The notes under the pieces are model-generated. The model had not been told where the DNA came from, searched no databases, and worked only from the letters and a program-made list of their open reading frames with translations. From Algoriphagus sp. AK58 (lineage in GTDB: Bacteria; Bacteroidota; Bacteroidia; Cytophagales; Cyclobacteriaceae): DNA of 54,604 nucleotides. The translations under genes and the position numbers were made by a program. Where the stretch lies: assembly GCF_014324365.1 (NCBI RefSeq), contig NZ_QEIG01000024.1:1-54604 (forward strand), in the 5' to 3' direction. Shown one piece after another: positions 8,966 through 17,081 of this stretch (its first letter is position 1; each line of letters opens with the position of its first letter).

Positions 8966-9576
8966 CAGATGTGATTTTCTTTGCCAGAGGCGATTTCAAA
9001 AAGAAGTTCCCGCGACCGGTGAAGTTGTGCTTTCACGGTACCGAGAGGTTTGTCAAGTTCTTGGGCTATTTCTTCATAGGAAAGCTCATCAAAGTACCTT
9101 AGCTGAACCAGTTTACGGTATTTGGCAGGGAGCTTATCCACAAAGACACGCACCATCTCTATCCGTTGGGATTTGATATACTCGTCTTGTGGATTGTTGT
9201 CATCGTCTTCTACGTCGATATTCACCGAATTTCCGCTGTCATCCGAGAGTGTATTGTTCAAGCTCATGGTTTTGAGCTTTTTCTTACGGATAAAGTCAAT
9301 CGTGTTATTGGTTGCAATCCGGAAAAGCCAAGTAGAAAAAGTGTAGTCTTTTTTGAAGCGCTCCAGATTTCTAAAAGCTTTGGCAAAAGCCTCCATGGTC
9401 AGATCTTCGGCATCATCTGCATCTCGGATCATTTTGAGGATCATGAAATAAACGGCCTTTTTGTACCTCTTCATCAGGGTAGCATAGGCTGATTGGTCCT
9501 TTTCGTGGACGGCTTTGTCAATTAAGTCAAAGTCTTCCAGAGCTTTATTTGAAAAACCGCGTTCGTTTATTTCCAT
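8965..9576 (-). CDS. RNA polymerase sigma factor, sigma-70 family, ECF-like
   Basis: The 203-residue protein has sigma region 2 (about 28-95: DQSAYATLMKRYKKAVYFMILKM then DAEDLTMEAFAKAF and FSTWLFRIATNNTIDFIRKKK) and region 4 (about 145-195: DKLPAKYRKLVQLRYFDELSYEEIAQEL then GTVKAQLHRSRELL, a helix-turn-helix that reads the -35-type element). Between them is an acidic linker rich in Asp and Asn. No anti-sigma factor is adjacent; instead it lies between a membrane glycosyltransferase (10-bp overlap) and rsmG (1-bp overlap), so its control is not obvious. Its placement in a housekeeping operon suggests a general rather than a signal-specific role; that is inference. Confidence 0.88.
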   Translation of the reverse strand: MEINERGFSNKALEDFDLIDKAVHEKDQSAYATLMKRYKKAVYFMILKMIRDADDAEDLTMEAFAKAFRNLERFKKDYTFSTWLFRIATNNTIDFIRKKKLKTMSLNNTLSDDSGNSVNIDVEDDDNNPQDEYIKSQRIEMVRVFVDKLPAKYRKLVQLRYFDELSYEEIAQELDKPLGTVKAQLHRSRELLFEIASGKENHI

Positions 9577-10706
9577 TGGATGTCTTTTGCCTGATAGGAT
9601 ACAGAGCCCAAAACCCAGAAATAACCTAAATAAAAGAGGTCATTCAGGACAGGATTCATTTTAGGAGCTTTTCCCTGAACGGTTTTGGCAGCAGATCTGA
9701 AAATCCCCATCACCAAAAACGATCTCAATAGGATAATACCCAAAACCGCGGAAAATTGTTCCCATTGAAGACTAATTCCGAAATAAATCAACAATCCCAA
9801 TCCACCAACCCAAAACAAGGCATGTGACATCGAATAAAGACCGATCTTTCTTTTGTCTTCTCCCCGGTAATATTTTCCAGCATGGAGGTGGCGTTTTTTC
9901 TGCACCAGGTATTCTTTCCAAGTTTCCTTAGGAACAGAAATAGTGGTGGCATCCGGATCTATCACAATGGAAGAATTTTTTCCAGTCGCGTAGTTATTTA
10001 CAAAGAGGTCATCGTCTCCACCTTCCAAATGCCAAAGTCCCTTGAAGGCCTTCACGTCCATGAAGAAGCTTTTTCGGTAGCAGAGGTTTCTGCCGATTCC
10101 CATAAAAGGAGCCTTCCAAAGAGCAAAAGACAAATAAAACAAGGCCGTCAGAATAGTCTCAAACTGAATCCAGCGGTTTAACGCCCCAGGTTTCTCCTGG
10201 TATCCTGAGTATCCAATGGCGAATGTTTTACCTTCCTGTCTTACGGGTGCTGTCATTTTTCTTATCCACTGATCAGAATTTGGAATACAATCCGCATCTG
10301 TCAAGAGTATGACGTCATTTTTGGCTACTTTGATACCAAGGGTAATGGCAAATTTTTTGGAAGTAACGTGATTGGGCGTGTATTTAATGGTGACTGACCT
10401 CAGTTTTGGGTATTTGGCCATCATTTCTTCCAGCAAACGCTTGGTTCGATCGGTACTCCGATCATTTACGATCATCACGTCAAATTTTGGATAATCCTGT
10501 TCAAAAAGCTTGGGGATCAGCACCTTGAGGTTTTGAAATTCGTTATGGGCAGCTACAAGTACAGTCACTCCCTCTTCAGGTTGCTGAGTAGATGAAGACT
10601 TGGAAAGAGATTTAAACCAGGCCGTTCGTCCGAAGATCATCAAGAGATAAATTCCCTGAATGATGACGCCGATACCAAAGAAAAACCAGAGTAAAAATAG
10701 GCCCAT
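9567..10706 (-). CDS. Membrane-bound family 2 glycosyltransferase
   Basis: The 379-residue protein has one N-terminal transmembrane helix (LFLLWFFFGIGVIIQGIYLLMIF, residues 3-25) and two to three at the C-terminus (ALFWVGGLGLLIYFGI onward). The GT-A domain between them carries VTVLVAAHNE, FDVMIVNDRSTDRT, VILLTDADCIP (the DxD-like metal site), EGGDDDLFV (the ED-type acceptor/base motif) and QKKRHLHAG in the position of the QxxRW motif of processive glycosyltransferases. It therefore probably transfers sugar from a nucleotide-sugar at the inner membrane, to a lipid or polysaccharide; the product is not predictable. It overlaps the sigma-factor gene by 10 bp and is divergent from tgt. Confidence 0.85.
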   Translation of the reverse strand: MGLFLLWFFFGIGVIIQGIYLLMIFGRTAWFKSLSKSSSTQQPEEGVTVLVAAHNEFQNLKVLIPKLFEQDYPKFDVMIVNDRSTDRTKRLLEEMMAKYPKLRSVTIKYTPNHVTSKKFAITLGIKVAKNDVILLTDADCIPNSDQWIRKMTAPVRQEGKTFAIGYSGYQEKPGALNRWIQFETILTALFYLSFALWKAPFMGIGRNLCYRKSFFMDVKAFKGLWHLEGGDDDLFVNNYATGKNSSIVIDPDATTISVPKETWKEYLVQKKRHLHAGKYYRGEDKRKIGLYSMSHALFWVGGLGLLIYFGISLQWEQFSAVLGIILLRSFLVMGIFRSAAKTVQGKAPKMNPVLNDLFYLGYFWVLGSVSYQAKDIQWK

Positions 10707-10767
10707 AGGTCGATTTTGCTGGGCAAATATAAAATCAATTTCAGCAAGTCATTTAAGAATAAGTGGA

Positions 10768-10775
10768 TATTTTTG
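10768..10775 (+). promoter_or_regulatory. Candidate -7 promoter element of the tgt operon
   Basis: TATTTTTG matches TAnnTTTG. A start near 10782 would leave a 48-nt leader before the tgt ATG, containing a small hairpin (GTAGA at about 10796, TCTAC at about 10806). The -33 element is weak. The site lies in the divergent gap between the glycosyltransferase and tgt. Confidence 0.45.
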
Positions 10776-10829
10776 CAGGCTAAACCGGACAGGTTGTAGA
10801 TCATCTCTACAGCTTCATCATGTAGAAGA

Positions 10830-11960
10830 ATGAAATTCACTTTAGAGAAAAAAGATACCCAAACCAAAGCCAGAACTGGCACTTTGACCACCGATCACGG
10901 AGTAATTCAAACTCCGATTTTTATGCCGGTGGGAACAGCAGGCACGGTGAAAGCAGTTCATCAGCGGGAATTAAAAGAAGATGTCAAAGCCCAAATCATT
11001 TTGGGCAATACCTACCACCTGTATCTGAGACCTGGCTTGGAAATCTTGGAAAAAGCTGGGGGCCTTCATCAGTTTAATGGTTGGGATCGACCGATTTTGA
11101 CGGATTCGGGGGGTTATCAGGTGTTTTCTTTGGCAGGTACCCGTAAAATCAATGAAGAAGGAGTAACATTTAAGTCGCATATCGACGGATCCAAACACGT
11201 TTTTTCTCCGGAAGGTGTAATGGATATTCAGCGGACCATCGGTGCAGATATTATTATGGCCTTTGATGAATGCACTCCCTATCCGTGCGAATATGGATAT
11301 GCCAGAAAGTCTATGGAGATGACTCATCGCTGGCTGAAGCGATGCATAGATCGCTTTGACTCTACGGAAGGAAAATATGGATACACTCAGACGCTTTTTC
11401 CGATCGTTCAGGGTTCGGTATACAAGGATTTGCGGAAGCAAAGTGCGGAGTTTATCGCCGAACAAGGTCGTGAGGGAAATGCTATAGGAGGACTTTCTGT
11501 AGGAGAACCGGCCGAGATGATGTACGAAATGACCGAATTGGTAACGGATATTTTGCCTTCAGACAAGCCACGTTACCTCATGGGGGTAGGCACTCCGGCC
11601 AATATTTTGGAATGCATTGCCTTAGGAGTGGATATGTTTGATTGTGTGATGCCGACCCGAAATGCAAGAAATGGGATGCTTTTTACTTCCGAGGGGATCA
11701 TCAACATCCGTAATGAAAAATGGAAGGAGGATTTTAGTCCCATTGATCCTGCTATCGGAAATTACGTCAGCTCATTTTATTCAAAGGCCTACTTGAGGCA
11801 TTTGACTATTTCCAAGGAGATCCTTGCAGCTCAAATTGCCAGCATCCACAATCTTTCCTTCTACCTTTGGCTCGTGGGTCAGGCTCGGGAGCATATCCAA
11901 GCAGGGGATTTTGCCTTTTGGAAGGATCAAATGGTAAAGAAAGTAAGTGCTAGACTCTAA
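10830..11960 (+). CDS. tgt: Queuine (preQ1) tRNA-guanine transglycosylase, zinc ligands replaced
   Basis: Tgt exchanges G34 of Asp, Asn, His and Tyr tRNAs for preQ1. The 376-residue TIM-barrel protein has the family blocks: GTAGTVKAVH near residue 32, LTDSGGYQVFSL near 92 (catalytic Asp of the DSGG motif), MAFDECTPYP near 142, GLSVGEP near 230, and VDMFDCVMPTRNARNG near 270 (nucleophilic Asp). Where E. coli Tgt has the zinc ligands Cys-x-Cys-x-x-Cys (after DPE), this protein reads DPAIGNYVSS, so all three cysteines are missing; the fourth ligand, His in SIHNL, remains. The rest of that C-terminal segment aligns well (YSKAYLRHL), so this is substitution, not damage. First gene of tgt-permease-EamA, with gaps of 2 and 1 bp. 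Confidence 0.96.
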   Translation: MKFTLEKKDTQTKARTGTLTTDHGVIQTPIFMPVGTAGTVKAVHQRELKEDVKAQIILGNTYHLYLRPGLEILEKAGGLHQFNGWDRPILTDSGGYQVFSLAGTRKINEEGVTFKSHIDGSKHVFSPEGVMDIQRTIGADIIMAFDECTPYPCEYGYARKSMEMTHRWLKRCIDRFDSTEGKYGYTQTLFPIVQGSVYKDLRKQSAEFIAEQGREGNAIGGLSVGEPAEMMYEMTELVTDILPSDKPRYLMGVGTPANILECIALGVDMFDCVMPTRNARNGMLFTSEGIINIRNEKWKEDFSPIDPAIGNYVSSFYSKAYLRHLTISKEILAAQIASIHNLSFYLWLVGQAREHIQAGDFAFWKDQMVKKVSARL

Positions 11961-11962
11961 GT

Positions 11963-13036
11963 ATGAAGATTCTCGACAAACTGATCATTAAGGAATTTTT
12001 GAAGACCTACTTTTTCGTAGTGGTCATGCTTATTCTTATTGTATTGGTTTTGGACTTTACCGAAAAAAACGACACCTACATCCGAAATCAGGTGCCTGCC
12101 AAGGATATCCTCAAGTATATGGGGAACTATGGCCTCTATCTGAATAATCTGCTTACACCCATTACAGTTTTTATTGCGGTTATTTTCATTACCTCAAAAA
12201 TGGCAGGCCGCACAGAAATCGTCGCGATTTTGAGTTCGGGAGTAAGCTTTGTCAGGATGCTTCGTCCATTTCTTTTTGGGGCAGCGATGATAGGTGCGGT
12301 GAGTTTTTTGTTGAATGGTTGGGTGTTGCCAGGGGCTACTGCAGGAGTTAGTGAATTTAAAATTCGATATCTTGAAAAAGGACAAGCTTCCACTGATCCT
12401 AACATTCATATTAAAGTAGGCCCCAATGCCTATGCCTATATGAATCGGTTTTACCGAACCAGCAATACAGGCTATTATTTTACACTCGAGGAAATTCGTG
12501 ACGGGCAGCTTTGGTCTAAACTCTCTTCCGATCGCATCCAATGGGACACCGCAAAAAACGTTTGGAGATTGGAAAATTGGCGACTTAGGGTGCTGAAGGA
12601 ATATGGGGAGGAATATACTGTTGGGTCTGAGTTGGACACCATACTTTCAATCTCCCCGGCCGATTTTGATCTTCCAGAGAATCACCACGAAACACTAAAA
12701 CTGCCCGAATTGAGCAGACAAATTAAAATTTTAGAGGACCGAGGGGCTGACAACGTGAGCTATTATCGTATCGAGCGGTATGTCCGGTTTATGTCTCCTT
12801 TCGCTGCCCTTATTTTGACCTTTATTGGAGTCATTATGTCAGCCAGAAAGACCCGCGGTGGTTCAGGATTTCAAATCGCCATGGGATTTTTATTGGCGTT
12901 TATCTATATCCTCTTGTTCATTTTATCTAGGACTTTTGCAGAGGCAGGAACACAGTTTCCCATTTTGGCGGTATGGCTTCCCAATATTGTTTTTGCATTG
13001 ACTGGCCTGATACTTTACAAAACTGTCCCTAGATAG
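11963..13036 (+). CDS. LptF/LptG-family lipopolysaccharide export permease
   Basis: The 357-residue protein has the YjgP/YjgQ layout: three N-terminal transmembrane helices (about 12-31, 52-75, 98-118), a large periplasmic beta-rich domain (about 125-265) and three C-terminal helices (MSPFAALILTFIGVIMSARK, AMGFLLAFIYILLFILSRTFA, PILAVWLPNIVFALTGLILY). The motif 'KMAGRTEIVAILSSGVSFVRMLRPFL' after helix 2 is the coupling-helix region that contacts the LptB ATPase. LptF and LptG with LptB and LptC move LPS from the inner membrane to the outer membrane. I cannot say from sequence which of LptF or LptG it is. It begins 2 bp after tgt. Confidence 0.88.
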   Translation: MKILDKLIIKEFLKTYFFVVVMLILIVLVLDFTEKNDTYIRNQVPAKDILKYMGNYGLYLNNLLTPITVFIAVIFITSKMAGRTEIVAILSSGVSFVRMLRPFLFGAAMIGAVSFLLNGWVLPGATAGVSEFKIRYLEKGQASTDPNIHIKVGPNAYAYMNRFYRTSNTGYYFTLEEIRDGQLWSKLSSDRIQWDTAKNVWRLENWRLRVLKEYGEEYTVGSELDTILSISPADFDLPENHHETLKLPELSRQIKILEDRGADNVSYYRIERYVRFMSPFAALILTFIGVIMSARKTRGGSGFQIAMGFLLAFIYILLFILSRTFAEAGTQFPILAVWLPNIVFALTGLILYKTVPR

Positions 13037-13037
13037 A

Positions 13038-13952
13038 ATGCATTCAGGATCTATCAAAGATTATTTGCTCCTCCATTTTATTGTGCTGATTTGGGGATTT
13101 ACAGCCATTCTAGGTTTGCTGGTCAGCTTGCCCTCGCTTGAGTTAGTTTTTTACCGAACACTCATAGCCGCTGTGGGAGTGGCAATTCTGATATTTTTCA
13201 AAAACGAGTCACTCAGTATTTCCATTCCACAAGTTTTGAAGATTATGGGGGTAGGTATTTTAATCTCCATGCATTGGATTTCCTTTTTTTGGTCTGCAAG
13301 ATTATCCACGGCTTCAGTTTGTTTGGCAGGAATGGCAACCACTTCGCTTTGGACGGCTTTTATCGAACCTTTGGTCAAGAAGACGAAGGTCAAATGGTAT
13401 GAAGTACTCTTGGGAGTGGTAGTTATTTCCGGATTGTTAGTCATTTTTCAGTTTGAATCCGGGTATTGGCTGGGTCTTTCTGTGGCCCTGGGTTCGGCGT
13501 TTTTAGCGGCTTTGTTTTCGGTGCTCAACGGTCGGCTTTCTCAGAGGTATACCCCATACCAAATCACGTTTTATGAGATGCTTGCTGCCAGTCTTTTTGC
13601 CCTTGTAATGTTGCCATTTTACAATGGATTGATGACAGAGGAGCAGGTCATTCAATGGGTATGGACCGATCTGGATTGGCTTTGGCTTTTTATTTTGGGA
13701 GTAGTCTGCACGGTCTTTCCTTTTTCACTGACCGTTGACTTGATGAAGCGACTTCCTGTCTTTTCGATCAATCTAACCATGAATTTGGAGCCGGTTTATG
13801 GGATTTTGCTGGCAGTGATGGTTTTTGGAGAAAAAGAAAAAATGACCCCGCAATTCTATTTGGGCACTTTGATCATTCTGATCTCAGTACTGATTTATCC
13901 TTTATTGAATTACTGGAACAAGCGGAGAAAAAACACCAAAGTGATTAGTTGA
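13038..13952 (+). CDS. EamA/DMT-superfamily transporter
   Basis: The 304-residue protein has about ten hydrophobic helices and the internal two-fold repeat typical of the drug/metabolite transporter superfamily: one EamA half begins at LLLHFIVLIWGFTAILGLL, the second at GLSVALGSAFLAALFSVLNGRL, with the NLEPVYGILLAVMVFGEKE signature close to the end. The substrate cannot be predicted; members export amino acids, nucleosides or other small metabolites. It starts one base after the permease stop and ends 3 bp from the convergent MazF-type gene; no terminator separates them. Confidence 0.85.
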   Translation: MHSGSIKDYLLLHFIVLIWGFTAILGLLVSLPSLELVFYRTLIAAVGVAILIFFKNESLSISIPQVLKIMGVGILISMHWISFFWSARLSTASVCLAGMATTSLWTAFIEPLVKKTKVKWYEVLLGVVVISGLLVIFQFESGYWLGLSVALGSAFLAALFSVLNGRLSQRYTPYQITFYEMLAASLFALVMLPFYNGLMTEEQVIQWVWTDLDWLWLFILGVVCTVFPFSLTVDLMKRLPVFSINLTMNLEPVYGILLAVMVFGEKEKMTPQFYLGTLIILISVLIYPLLNYWNKRRKNTKVIS

Positions 13953-13955
13953 ACA

Positions 13956-14288
13956 TCAAAGCGTCGTGATATCTTGCAGCGTGGCAAGTGCAGTCTTCAA
14001 TTCCTCTTTTGAGATTTCTCCGATTTTTTCGATCAAGCGATCTTTGGAAATGGATCGGATATGAAAAACCATCAGTTCAGACTCCAGCTTTAGCCCATTT
14101 GAATTTGATGGTTTCAAAACGGGATTTCCCTGATAGTTTTTGATTTTGGAAGTAAGAGGTGCTGTAATCACCACTTGCAGAAATTTATTCATCAAGTTGC
14201 CGCTCAGGATGACTACTGGTCCTCTGCCAGCTTGTTCTGATCCGATGACAGGATTCAGATCTGACATCCAGATTTCACCCTGCCTCAT
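13956..14288 (-). CDS. MazF/PemK-family toxin (endoribonuclease)
   Basis: The 110-residue protein shows the MazF fold signatures: RQGEIWMSDLNPVIGSEQAGRGPVVILS at residues 2-29 (the 'GDIWxxxLxPxxGxExxgxRPvvil' beginning, with the G-R-GP loop), TAPLTSKIK near 43 (the conserved T/P-L-T motif), and ISKDRLIEKIGEISKEELKTALATL at the end. The family cleaves mRNA at short motifs, inhibiting growth until the antitoxin binds. Its start overlaps the antitoxin gene by 14 bp, the usual antitoxin-first order. Confidence 0.9.
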   Translation of the reverse strand: MRQGEIWMSDLNPVIGSEQAGRGPVVILSGNLMNKFLQVVITAPLTSKIKNYQGNPVLKPSNSNGLKLESELMVFHIRSISKDRLIEKIGEISKEELKTALATLQDITTL

Positions 14289-14517
14289 CTTCGATCTGCT
14301 TCAAGTAGTCGCCCATTCCTTCTTCAGCTACCATCAGGATGTCTTCATCCTGTGCTGCCTGTCGATAAGATTTGGCATACTCGGCCCTCTTGAGGTGATC
14401 CAGATAGAGGTTCAGTGCATTCTCCATCAATTTGTTTTTGGGCAGAGAAAGCTTCTTGGCGTATTCAGCAAGTCGCTGAAGGAGATCGTCGGGAAGTGTG
14501 CTAGTGAAGGTTGCCAT
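14275..14517 (-). CDS. Ribbon-helix-helix antitoxin of the MazF-type pair
   Basis: The 80-residue protein begins FTSTLPDDLLQRLAEYAKKLSLPKNKLMENALNLYLDHLKR, a ribbon-helix-helix DNA-binding domain (residues 3-45), followed by an acidic tail (about 55-80) that in this class wraps the MazF toxin. It should bind its own promoter in the AT-rich region upstream (14518-14730) and repress the operon jointly with the toxin. Confidence 0.85.
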   Translation of the reverse strand: MATFTSTLPDDLLQRLAEYAKKLSLPKNKLMENALNLYLDHLKRAEYAKSYRQAAQDEDILMVAEEGMGDYLKQIEDEAG

Positions 14518-14730
14518 TGTGTTTTATATTTATGATTTACAAATATAATAGTCAATTATCATATCAATTTACCACTAAACTTGAGAAAAAAAATATAATA
14601 AAATATATTTTTAATATAAATAAATATGGTTTAATTGAATTAATTTGATTTTAAAAATTATTTTACATTAAAATTTGAAAATGGATTTATTTTAATTAAT
14701 GTTATAGTGTAACTTTTAAACGAAATTTTT
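14518..14730. promoter_or_regulatory. Very AT-rich divergent promoter region
   Basis: These 213 bp separate the antitoxin (minus) from a lipoprotein gene (plus). Runs of A and T dominate 14580-14700, far above neighbouring intergenic regions. It must hold the divergent promoters. No consensus -7 element stands out, although TAATGTTATAGTG at about 14697 lies at a plausible distance from the plus-strand gene. Confidence 0.5.
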
Positions 14731-15198
14731 ATGAAAACAAATGATCTATTATCAAAATCTCTCTCTCTATTTCTCCTAATTTTTCTTATTGGGATAACTT
14801 CTTGTCAAGAAATTCCTGAGGCCCGTCAGATATTTGATGACCAAGGAGAAGAGCTGTTTTTTTCAAAGAATCCTGAATATGAATCTAAATTAAAAAGCTT
14901 ATCAATTTACATGGGGCAAGTATTTCAAGATCCAAATGCAAGAACTGAATTGTTTGAATTCTCGAAAATTGAAGGCAATCAGGGTGAAATTTCTATTGAT
15001 TTGTCCAAGCTTTTTGAAACAGAAGTTGATCCTGTCGCAAAAAAAAAATCAGCCATTGTGGACTCATTTAGTAGGCTAAGGACTTCGAAAACCTCTTCGG
15101 TACCACTTTATTCGATAGAAGAACTTATTTCGTTTATTAAGGAGAATAAAATAGGGATAGTTGCTCCATACCTTGCAGAAAATCAAATTCAATTGTAA
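14731..15198 (+). CDS. Hypothetical lipoprotein
   Basis: The 155-residue protein starts with a lipoprotein signal: basic N-terminus, hydrophobic LSLFLLIFLIGI and the lipobox ITSC at about 22-25, so the mature protein is lipidated at Cys25. The remainder is soluble, Ser/Lys/Glu-rich and matches no family I recognise. Codon use is markedly more AT-rich than in flanking genes (many AAA, TTT, ATT, TCA). Its stop overlaps the start of the downstream barrel gene by one base (TAATG), so the pair is cotranslated. Role unknown. Confidence 0.7.
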   Translation: MKTNDLLSKSLSLFLLIFLIGITSCQEIPEARQIFDDQGEELFFSKNPEYESKLKSLSIYMGQVFQDPNARTELFEFSKIEGNQGEISIDLSKLFETEVDPVAKKKSAIVDSFSRLRTSKTSSVPLYSIEELISFIKENKIGIVAPYLAENQIQL

Positions 15199-15731
15199 TG
15201 AAAAAGTCTAAAATTTTTTCATCCCTAATCGTTGTCTGTATTTTTCACTTAAAAGGATTTGCTCAAGAAAATAAATTTGAATTTCAGCTGTCAGGTGGAT
15301 ATTTAAGCCAAATCAATACTCCAAAATCAGCTAGCCCAGTACAACGAGGCGGATTCATGGGGATTGGTGTTTTCAAAGAATTAAAATTAGGGAAACTTAA
15401 CTTTGATTTAGATCTCAATTATCTTAGTAAAGAATCTACTAAAGATTTAATCATTAATAATTATCAGAGATTTAGTATAAAAGGACAAGCTAATTATTTG
15501 GTTAAGACTTTCGTGATTGGAGAAAGCTTTTTGTATTTAGGTCCAGGTGCTGCTATTCATCAACCTTTAAATGCAAACGGGGATTATAATGGACCAAGTT
15601 TGGGGGCTAATTTCAAAGTTTTATTCCCCATCAAAATTTCTGATTTTCCCTTTTTTCTAAGCTATGATTTCGATTATATCATCAGCCAAGGATATATCCG
15701 AAATGGAATTGGAATAAGCTTTTGGCCCTAA
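15198..15731 (+). CDS. Hypothetical outer-membrane beta-barrel protein
   Basis: The 177-residue protein has a signal peptide (KKSKIFSSLIVVCIFHLKGFAQ, cleavage about residue 23) and alternating-residue strands: FEFQLSGGYLSQI, GGFMGIGVFKELKLG, LNFDLDLNYLSK, FSIKGQANYLVK, SFLYLGPGAAI, LGANFKVLFPI, FFLSYDFDYIIS, ending in the aromatic-rich NGIGISFWP. This pattern and the final aromatic strand fit a small eight-stranded outer-membrane porin-like fold. It shares base composition and a one-base overlap with the lipoprotein gene before it; the two may form one surface unit. Function unknown. Confidence 0.7.
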   Translation: MKKSKIFSSLIVVCIFHLKGFAQENKFEFQLSGGYLSQINTPKSASPVQRGGFMGIGVFKELKLGKLNFDLDLNYLSKESTKDLIINNYQRFSIKGQANYLVKTFVIGESFLYLGPGAAIHQPLNANGDYNGPSLGANFKVLFPIKISDFPFFLSYDFDYIISQGYIRNGIGISFWP

Positions 15732-15753
15732 ATTTAAAATTTAGAAAGTCAAT

Positions 15754-15790
15754 AGGTAGCCATGAGTCTTGTGGCTACCTCTTATTTTGT
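15754..15790 (+). terminator. Terminator behind the lipoprotein/barrel pair
   Basis: AGGTAGCCA (15754-15762) pairs with TGGCTACCT (15772-15780) around a 9-nt loop, followed by CTTATTTTG. It lies 23 bp after the barrel gene stop and before the convergent ispE. Confidence 0.7.
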
Positions 15791-15824
15791 TAAAAGAAGA
15801 TGTTTTATGTTTTTGAATTGGCGA

Positions 15825-16631
15825 TCAAAGTTTGTCTTCAAACACAAAATAACTCTCCGGCAATTCCATCCATTCCGGCTTTTCCTCAAACAGCCCAAAC
15901 ACGCTCGATCCCGATCCGGACATGGCTGCATAATATGCTCCGGCGGAATACATTTTTTGCTTGATCTCGGCGATTTCCGGATGGTTTTTGAAAATGCTGG
16001 GCTCAAAGTCATTCACCAGTTCAGCTTTCCAGCGACTTCGGTCTGCCAAAACTTCTTCCAGCTTGACTTTGGGTAGAGCAGGAGTGACGCCGGAGTAGGC
16101 TTCTTTGGTGCCGACATGGATCCCCGGATTGATCAAAACGAGATAGCTTCCCTTTAAGGAAAGGTCGATGGGTTCCAGGATTTCCCCTCGGCCTCGGGCG
16201 ATTTTTGGCGTATTTTCGATGAAAAAAGGACAGTCGCTCCCAAGTTCTGCCGCATATTCTTCCAAAAAGAAATCATCCAAGTGCAAATCAAAGAGATTGT
16301 TCATCAGCTTTAAGGCAAAAGCACCATCAGCCGAGCCTCCTCCGAGTCCTGCGCCCATGGGGATGTTTTTGTGCAGATGGATGTTGAGATTAGGCAATCC
16401 TTGAAAGTCTTTCTTCATCAACTTTTCAGCCTTTAGAATAAGGTTGTCCTTGGGATCGCCGGGAATGGCAAGTCCTGACGAAGTCCAACTCGATTTTTTG
16501 TCGATTATCATTTCCAAGGCATCATACAAAGGAATGGGTACCATACAGGTTTCGATCTCGTGGTATCCGTCTTTTCTTTTGGATGTGATATGAAGGCCCA
16601 GGTTGATTTTGGCGTTGGGAAAGCTGATCAT
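15825..16631 (-). CDS. ispE: 4-diphosphocytidyl-2-C-methyl-D-erythritol kinase
   Basis: IspE phosphorylates CDP-methylerythritol at the 2-hydroxyl with ATP, the fourth step of the non-mevalonate isoprenoid pathway. The 268-residue protein has the GHMP-kinase layout: N-terminal AKINLGLHITSKRKDGYHEIET, the glycine-rich ATP loop PMGAGLGGGSADGAFAL, SDCPFF (catalytic Asp), and AAMSGSGSSVFGLF in the C-terminal domain. I start it at the ATG at 16631: the frame runs open to a TTG at 16652, but that codon lies inside a consensus -7 element on the same strand, and homology begins at ISFPNAKINLGL. It stands alone, convergent with the barrel gene. Confidence 0.95.
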   Translation of the reverse strand: MISFPNAKINLGLHITSKRKDGYHEIETCMVPIPLYDALEMIIDKKSSWTSSGLAIPGDPKDNLILKAEKLMKKDFQGLPNLNIHLHKNIPMGAGLGGGSADGAFALKLMNNLFDLHLDDFFLEEYAAELGSDCPFFIENTPKIARGRGEILEPIDLSLKGSYLVLINPGIHVGTKEAYSGVTPALPKVKLEEVLADRSRWKAELVNDFEPSIFKNHPEIAEIKQKMYSAGAYYAAMSGSGSSVFGLFEEKPEWMELPESYFVFEDKL

Positions 16632-16649
16632 AAGAGAGGACTGTTTTGA

Positions 16650-16657
16650 CAAAAGTA
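16650..16657 (-). promoter_or_regulatory. Candidate -7 promoter element of ispE
   Basis: The minus strand reads TACTTTTG, a match to TAnnTTTG. Initiation near 16643 gives a short leader to the ATG at 16631 and argues against the upstream TTG as a start. Confidence 0.45.
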
Positions 16658-16951
16658 AGGCAAAACTTAACAGAAGGTAGAGTGTTGAGTCTGGATTGAA
16701 TTATTGCTAATCTTTCAATGGAAATTTAGATTTTTGGCATTGTATCATTTTTTTTCTTAAAAAAAAGAAAGTGTTTTCTCGAAAATTTTGAATTTAAGTA
16801 AAATCGATACAAAATTTTGGGATTCTCAATAATATGGGGATTTTTTGAAAAATTGATTCTGTAAAATGTTTAAAAAAGAATTAAAATTCTGAAAAAAATA
16901 TTTTAACCCAATTTTATTATCTGTTCTGTCTGTAAAATGAAGAATTAAATA
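16658..16951. other. AT-rich intergenic region upstream of the ilv-leu leader
   Basis: This stretch between ispE and the ilv promoter contains long A and T runs (16746-16770, 16840-16920) and no open frame of note. It could bind regulators or bend, but I see no repeated operator. Confidence 0.5.
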
Positions 16952-16982
16952 TTGTAAGTCTCAGAATAGAGTTTTAATATTG
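16952..16982 (+). promoter_or_regulatory. Candidate promoter of the ilv-leu operon
   Basis: TTG at 16952-16954, a 20-bp spacer, then TAATATTG at 16975-16982, one mismatch from TAnnTTTG. A transcript starting near 16989 would carry about 35 nt, then the leader peptide, then the attenuator, for a short attenuated RNA of about 160 nt. Confidence 0.5.
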
Positions 16983-17024
16983 AAGCGTGATTCGACAACG
17001 AAGCATCTATTCTCAAACCACGCT

Positions 17025-17081
17025 ATGTATCCATTGGTCGTCCTGCTAAGCTTTATTATTCTCATCGGATTTTCGAAGTGA
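17025..17081 (+). CDS. Leader peptide of the ilv-leu attenuator (18 residues)
   Basis: ATG at 17025 opens an 18-codon frame, MYPLVVLLSFIILIGFSK, ending in TGA at 17079-17081. Nine of the 18 residues are the pathway's end products: Leu 4, 7, 8 and 13, Val 5 and 6, Ile 11, 12 and 14. Such content, just before a terminator and the ilv-leu genes, is the hallmark of leader peptides like E. coli IlvL. The ribosome's progress through these codons reports charged Leu-, Val- and Ile-tRNA. The stop codon lies inside the antiterminator arm at 17077-17087, so a ribosome that finishes the peptide sits on that arm. Expression of the peptide is inferred, not shown. Confidence 0.8.
   Translation: MYPLVVLLSFIILIGFSK

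Noticed and set aside
16632..16652. TTG start of ispE at 16652
   Set aside because: It lies in a consensus -7 element and adds residues with no homology; the ATG at 16631 fits the family start.
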